DNA of 64,000 bases. It comes from Fasciola hepatica. Its lineage: Eukaryota; Platyhelminthes; Trematoda; Plagiorchiida; Fasciolidae. A program made the translations under genes and the position numbers. Positions 61,474-64,000 of the stretch are shown here, in pieces. The notes beneath the pieces were generated by a model. The model was not told where the DNA came from and made no database searches. It saw nothing but the letters and a program-made list of their open reading frames with translations. The DNA lies in NCBI GenBank assembly GCA_948099385.1, contig CANUEZ040000198.1, positions 4,106,501 through 4,170,500 on the forward strand, in the 5' to 3' direction. The first letter of the stretch is position 1. Every line of letters starts with the position of its first letter.

Positions 61474-64000
61474 GTGTGGTTCGCCTGTTGTTGCTCACCT
61501 TATCGCGTTCAGTCTCTTGGGCATAGCGGCAATGGTAATCCACGACTGACGACAGTTCCCTTTTCAGCAATCAACTACTTACCAAGTAGTATATACGCTC
61601 ACCACACTTGGAAAGATATGCTTCTGTTTTTGATGAGAAATCGGAAATGCTTCAAGGAGTGAGGGCATTGAACGTATGCGAATCCATAGAACCTGTGGCA
61701 CTACCGATGAAGTCCATTCCATAGAAAGTTAGAGATGGATTTGATCACGAGCTGAACATTCTCACATGAGAAGACGTCCTGGTTAGAACTGATCAACCGA
61801 CAGATTGGGTCAGTCAAATCGTCATAGTGACAAAAGCGTGCAAAAACTACTTCACATTTGCATTGATCCGAAACCACTAACAACAAAAAAAAGAACTCAG
61901 CAGAGAGGGTTTGACGTCGTTCTACGATGATCCATTCATTCGCCATATATCTGGTATTGTTGAATATTACTTGTGTTATAATGGACAAGACGTGCATGGG
62001 TAGTAGGTTGTTTATGCCAAGATAGCTTGTTCGGACATGGAAAAAACAAACCAAACGTTACAAACATGCTTGTTTGCAAAGTGGCTGCCACCGTTCACTT
62101 GAACACAGTGACCATCCGACGGAGAAGGTGTCGTGTGGTTTGCCTGTTGTTGCTCACCTTATCGCGTTCAGTCTCTTGGGCATAGCGGCAATGGTAATCC
62201 ACGACTGACGACAGTTCCCTTTTCAGCAATCAACTACTTACCAAGTAGTATATACGCTCACCACACTTGGAAAGATATGCTTCTGTTTTTGATGAGAAAT
62301 CGGAAATGCTTCAAGGAGTGAGGGCATTGAACGTATGCGAATCCATAGAACCTGTGGCACTACCGATGAAGTCCATTCCATAGAAAGTTAGAGATGGATT
62401 TGATCACGAGCTGAACATTCTCACATGAGAAGACGTCCTGGTTAGAACTGATCAACCGACAGATTGGGTCAGTCAAATCGTCACAGTGACAAAAGCGTGC
62501 AAAAACTACTTCACATTTGCATTGATCCGAAACCACTAACAACAAAAAAAAGAACTCAGCAGAGAGGGTTTGACGTCGTTCTACGATGATTCATTCATTC
62601 GCCATATATCTGGTATTGTTGAATATTACTTGTGTTATAATGGACAAGACGTGCATGGGTAGTAGGTTGTTTCTGCCAAGATAGCTTGTTCGGACATGGA
62701 CAAAACAAACCAAACGTTACAAACATGCTTGTTTGCAAAGTGGCTGCCCCCGTTCACTTGAAGACAGTGACCATCCGACGGAGAAGCTGTCGTGTGGTTC
62801 GCCTGTTGTTGCTAACCTTATCGCGTTCAGTCTCTTGGGCATAGCGGCAATGGTAATCCACGACTGACGACAGTTCCCTTTTCAGCAATCAACTACTTAC
62901 CAAGTAGTATATACGCTCACCACACTTGGAAAGATATGCTTCTGTTTTTGATGAGAAATCGGAAATGCTTCAAGGAGTGAGGGCATTGAACGTATGCGAA
63001 TCCATAGAACCTGTGGCACTACCGATGAAGTCCATTCCATAGAAAGTTAGAGATGGATTTGATCACGAGCTGAACATTCTCACATGAGAAGACGTCCTGG
63101 TTAGAACTGATCAACCGACAGATTGGGTCAGTCAAATCGTCATAGTGACAAAAGCGTGCAAAAGCTACTTCACATTTGCATTGATCCGAAACCACTAACA
63201 ACAAAAAAAAGAACTCAGCAGAGAGGATTTGACGTCGTTCTACGATGATTCATTCATTCGCCATATATCTGGTATTGTTGAATATTACTTGTGTTATAAT
63301 GGACAAGACGTGCATGGGTAGTAGGTTGTTTCTGCCAAGATAGCTTGTTCGGACATGGACAAAACAAACCAAACGTTACAAACATGCTTGTTTGCAAAGT
63401 GGCTGCCCCCGTTCACTTGAAGACAGTGACCATCCGACGGAGAAGCTGTCGTGTGGTTCGCCTGTTGTTGCTCACCTTATCGCGTTCAGTCTCTTGGGCA
63501 TAGCGGCAATGGTAATCCACGACTGACGACAGTTCCCTTTTCAGCAATCAACTACTTACCAAGTAGTATATACGCTCACCACACTTGGAAAGATATGCTT
63601 CTGTTTTTGATGAGAAATCGGAAATGCTTCAAGGAGTGAGGGCATTGAACGTATGCGAATCCATAGAACCTGTGGCACTACCGATGAAGTCCATTCCATA
63701 GAAAGTTAGAGATGGATTTGATCACGAGCTGAACATTCTCACATGAGAAGACGTCCTGGTTAGAACTGATCAACCGACAGATTGGGTCAGTCAAATCGTC
63801 ATAGTGACAAAAGCGTGCAAAAACTACTTCACATTTGCATTGATCCGAAACCACTAACAACAAAAAAAAAGAACTCAGCAGAGAGGGTTTGACGTCGTTC
63901 TACGATGATTCATTCATTCGCCATATATCTGGTATTGTTGAATATTACTTGTGTTATAATGGACAAGACGTGCATGGGTAGTAGGTTGTTTCTGCCAAGA

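Larger units (their letters stand above)
328..63885 (+). pseudogene. Same RT fragment repeated in all 97 units
   Basis: Each copy begins 134 bp after its anchor and ends about 432-435 bp after it. In the units I read, the stop at the TAG (cca tag), the TGA (aca tga) and the frameshift are all present, in both A- and B-type units. The ancestral fragment was therefore already dead when the array was amplified. Occasional extra private changes occur, for example G to T at 12385, two bases at 39391-39392, and C to G at 57200 and about 59177. No copy regains an open RT frame. Confidence 0.75.
1..64000 (+). repeat. Tandem satellite array, ~659-bp unit, about 97 copies
   Basis: The sequence repeats with a period of 657-661 bp from the first base to the last. 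Using gtgtgg as a once-per-unit anchor I found 97 occurrences (194 to 63451), 96 full intervals summing to 63257 bp. Nearly all length change comes from one A-tract. All units point the same way and none is interrupted by foreign DNA. Neighbouring units differ by scattered single substitutions. The strand given is that of the reverse-transcriptase-derived portion. The first 193 bp and the last roughly 115 bp are partial units, so neither array edge is in the window. Large uniform arrays like this are a eukaryotic heterochromatin feature. Chromosomal location cannot be read from the sequence. Confidence 0.99.
25651..64000 (+). repeat. Right array domain: nearly pure B units (copies 40-97)
   Basis: Anchors: 25894, 26552, 27210, 27868, 28528, 29186, 29844, 30502, 31161, 31819, 32478, 33138, 33796, 34456, 35116, 35775, 36435, 37093, 37751, 38409, 39069, 39729, 40388, 41046, 41706, 42366, 43025, 43683, 44341, 44999, 45657, 46315, 46973, 47632, 48291, 48951, 49610, 50271, 50931, 51590, 52250, 52909, 53568, 54228, 54887, 55546, 56204, 56863, 57521, 58181, 58840, 59499, 60157, 60816, 61474, 62133, 62792, 63451. 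Only the units at 33796 and 35775 are A-type. The cttgggcat variant replaces cttcggcat in nearly all units from 27210 on (exceptions near 29844, 34456, 35116 and 52909). gggtagtagg also becomes common. Confidence 0.93.

Noticed and set aside
18..63863. Recurrent open frames of 60-117 codons on both strands, such as the 62-codon frame at each anchor and the 61-codon minus-strand frame
   Set aside because: They recur because the DNA repeats. Many begin at GTG or TTG, they overlap a dead RT fragment, they merge or split with A-tract length, and they are lost in units with a one-base change (24576, 25235). None has a recognisable domain.
1..64000. CRISPR array
   Set aside because: The period is about 659 bp with no unique spacers between short repeats, and no cas genes are present.
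1..64000. Ribosomal RNA, tRNA, 5S or histone gene array
   Set aside because: No rRNA, tRNA or histone coding sequence is recognisable in the unit, which instead contains RT-like motifs with stops.
1..64000. A functional LTR retrotransposon or an LTR tandem
   Set aside because: There are no LTRs, primer-binding site, RT core, RNase H or integrase, and the same roughly 300-bp fragment is all that is present in each unit.

Overview
The whole 64 kb is one uninterrupted, head-to-tail tandem satellite array. It contains no intact gene. A 6-bp anchor (gtgtgg, first at 194) occurs once per unit. I placed 97 anchors between 194 and 63451, giving 96 full intervals of 657-661 bp (39 of 658, 26 of 659, 26 of 660, four of 661, one of 657; mean about 658.9). 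Every unit is in the same orientation. There is no insertion, inversion or unrelated spacer, and both window edges fall inside a unit, so the array continues on both sides.

Each unit has two halves. About 300 bp (328-626 in the first complete unit) is a dead fragment of a Ty3/gypsy-type retrotransposon polyprotein: the N-terminal edge of the reverse transcriptase with recognisable PTDWVSQ and ICIDPKPL motifs. It is broken by two in-frame stops and a frameshift that are shared across the array. The catalytic part of the enzyme is absent. The other half (about 360 bp) is not recognisable to me. A poly-A tract (usually 7-10 A) near the end of the RT-like part accounts for almost all unit-length variation. 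Short open frames of 60-117 codons recur in every unit on both strands. Many begin with GTG or TTG, they change length with the A-tract, and none looks like a real gene.

Layout: positions 1 to about 25.65 kb (copies 1-39) mix two unit haplotypes, A and B, defined by six linked substitutions within 29 bp. From about 25.65 kb to the end (copies 40-97) the array is almost pure B, with only two A units (about 34.0 and 36.0 kb). Recent local amplifications of different sizes are superimposed: a perfect one-unit duplication (660 bp, about 16.4-17.8 kb), a three-unit tandem duplication (1976 bp, about 8.5-12.5 kb), a four-unit one (2637 bp, about 38.5-43.8 kb) and a six-unit one (3953 bp, about 53.6-61.5 kb). 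Several rare variants recur many kilobases apart, which suggests unequal exchange and conversion-like patching.

Organism: a eukaryote, probably an animal, from the satellite architecture and the metazoan-like gypsy RT motifs. This is inference and I cannot name a species. Such arrays are typical of heterochromatin (centromeric, pericentromeric, subtelomeric or sex-chromosomal), but nothing here says which. There is no gene network to describe. The interest lies in the origin and evolution of the array.
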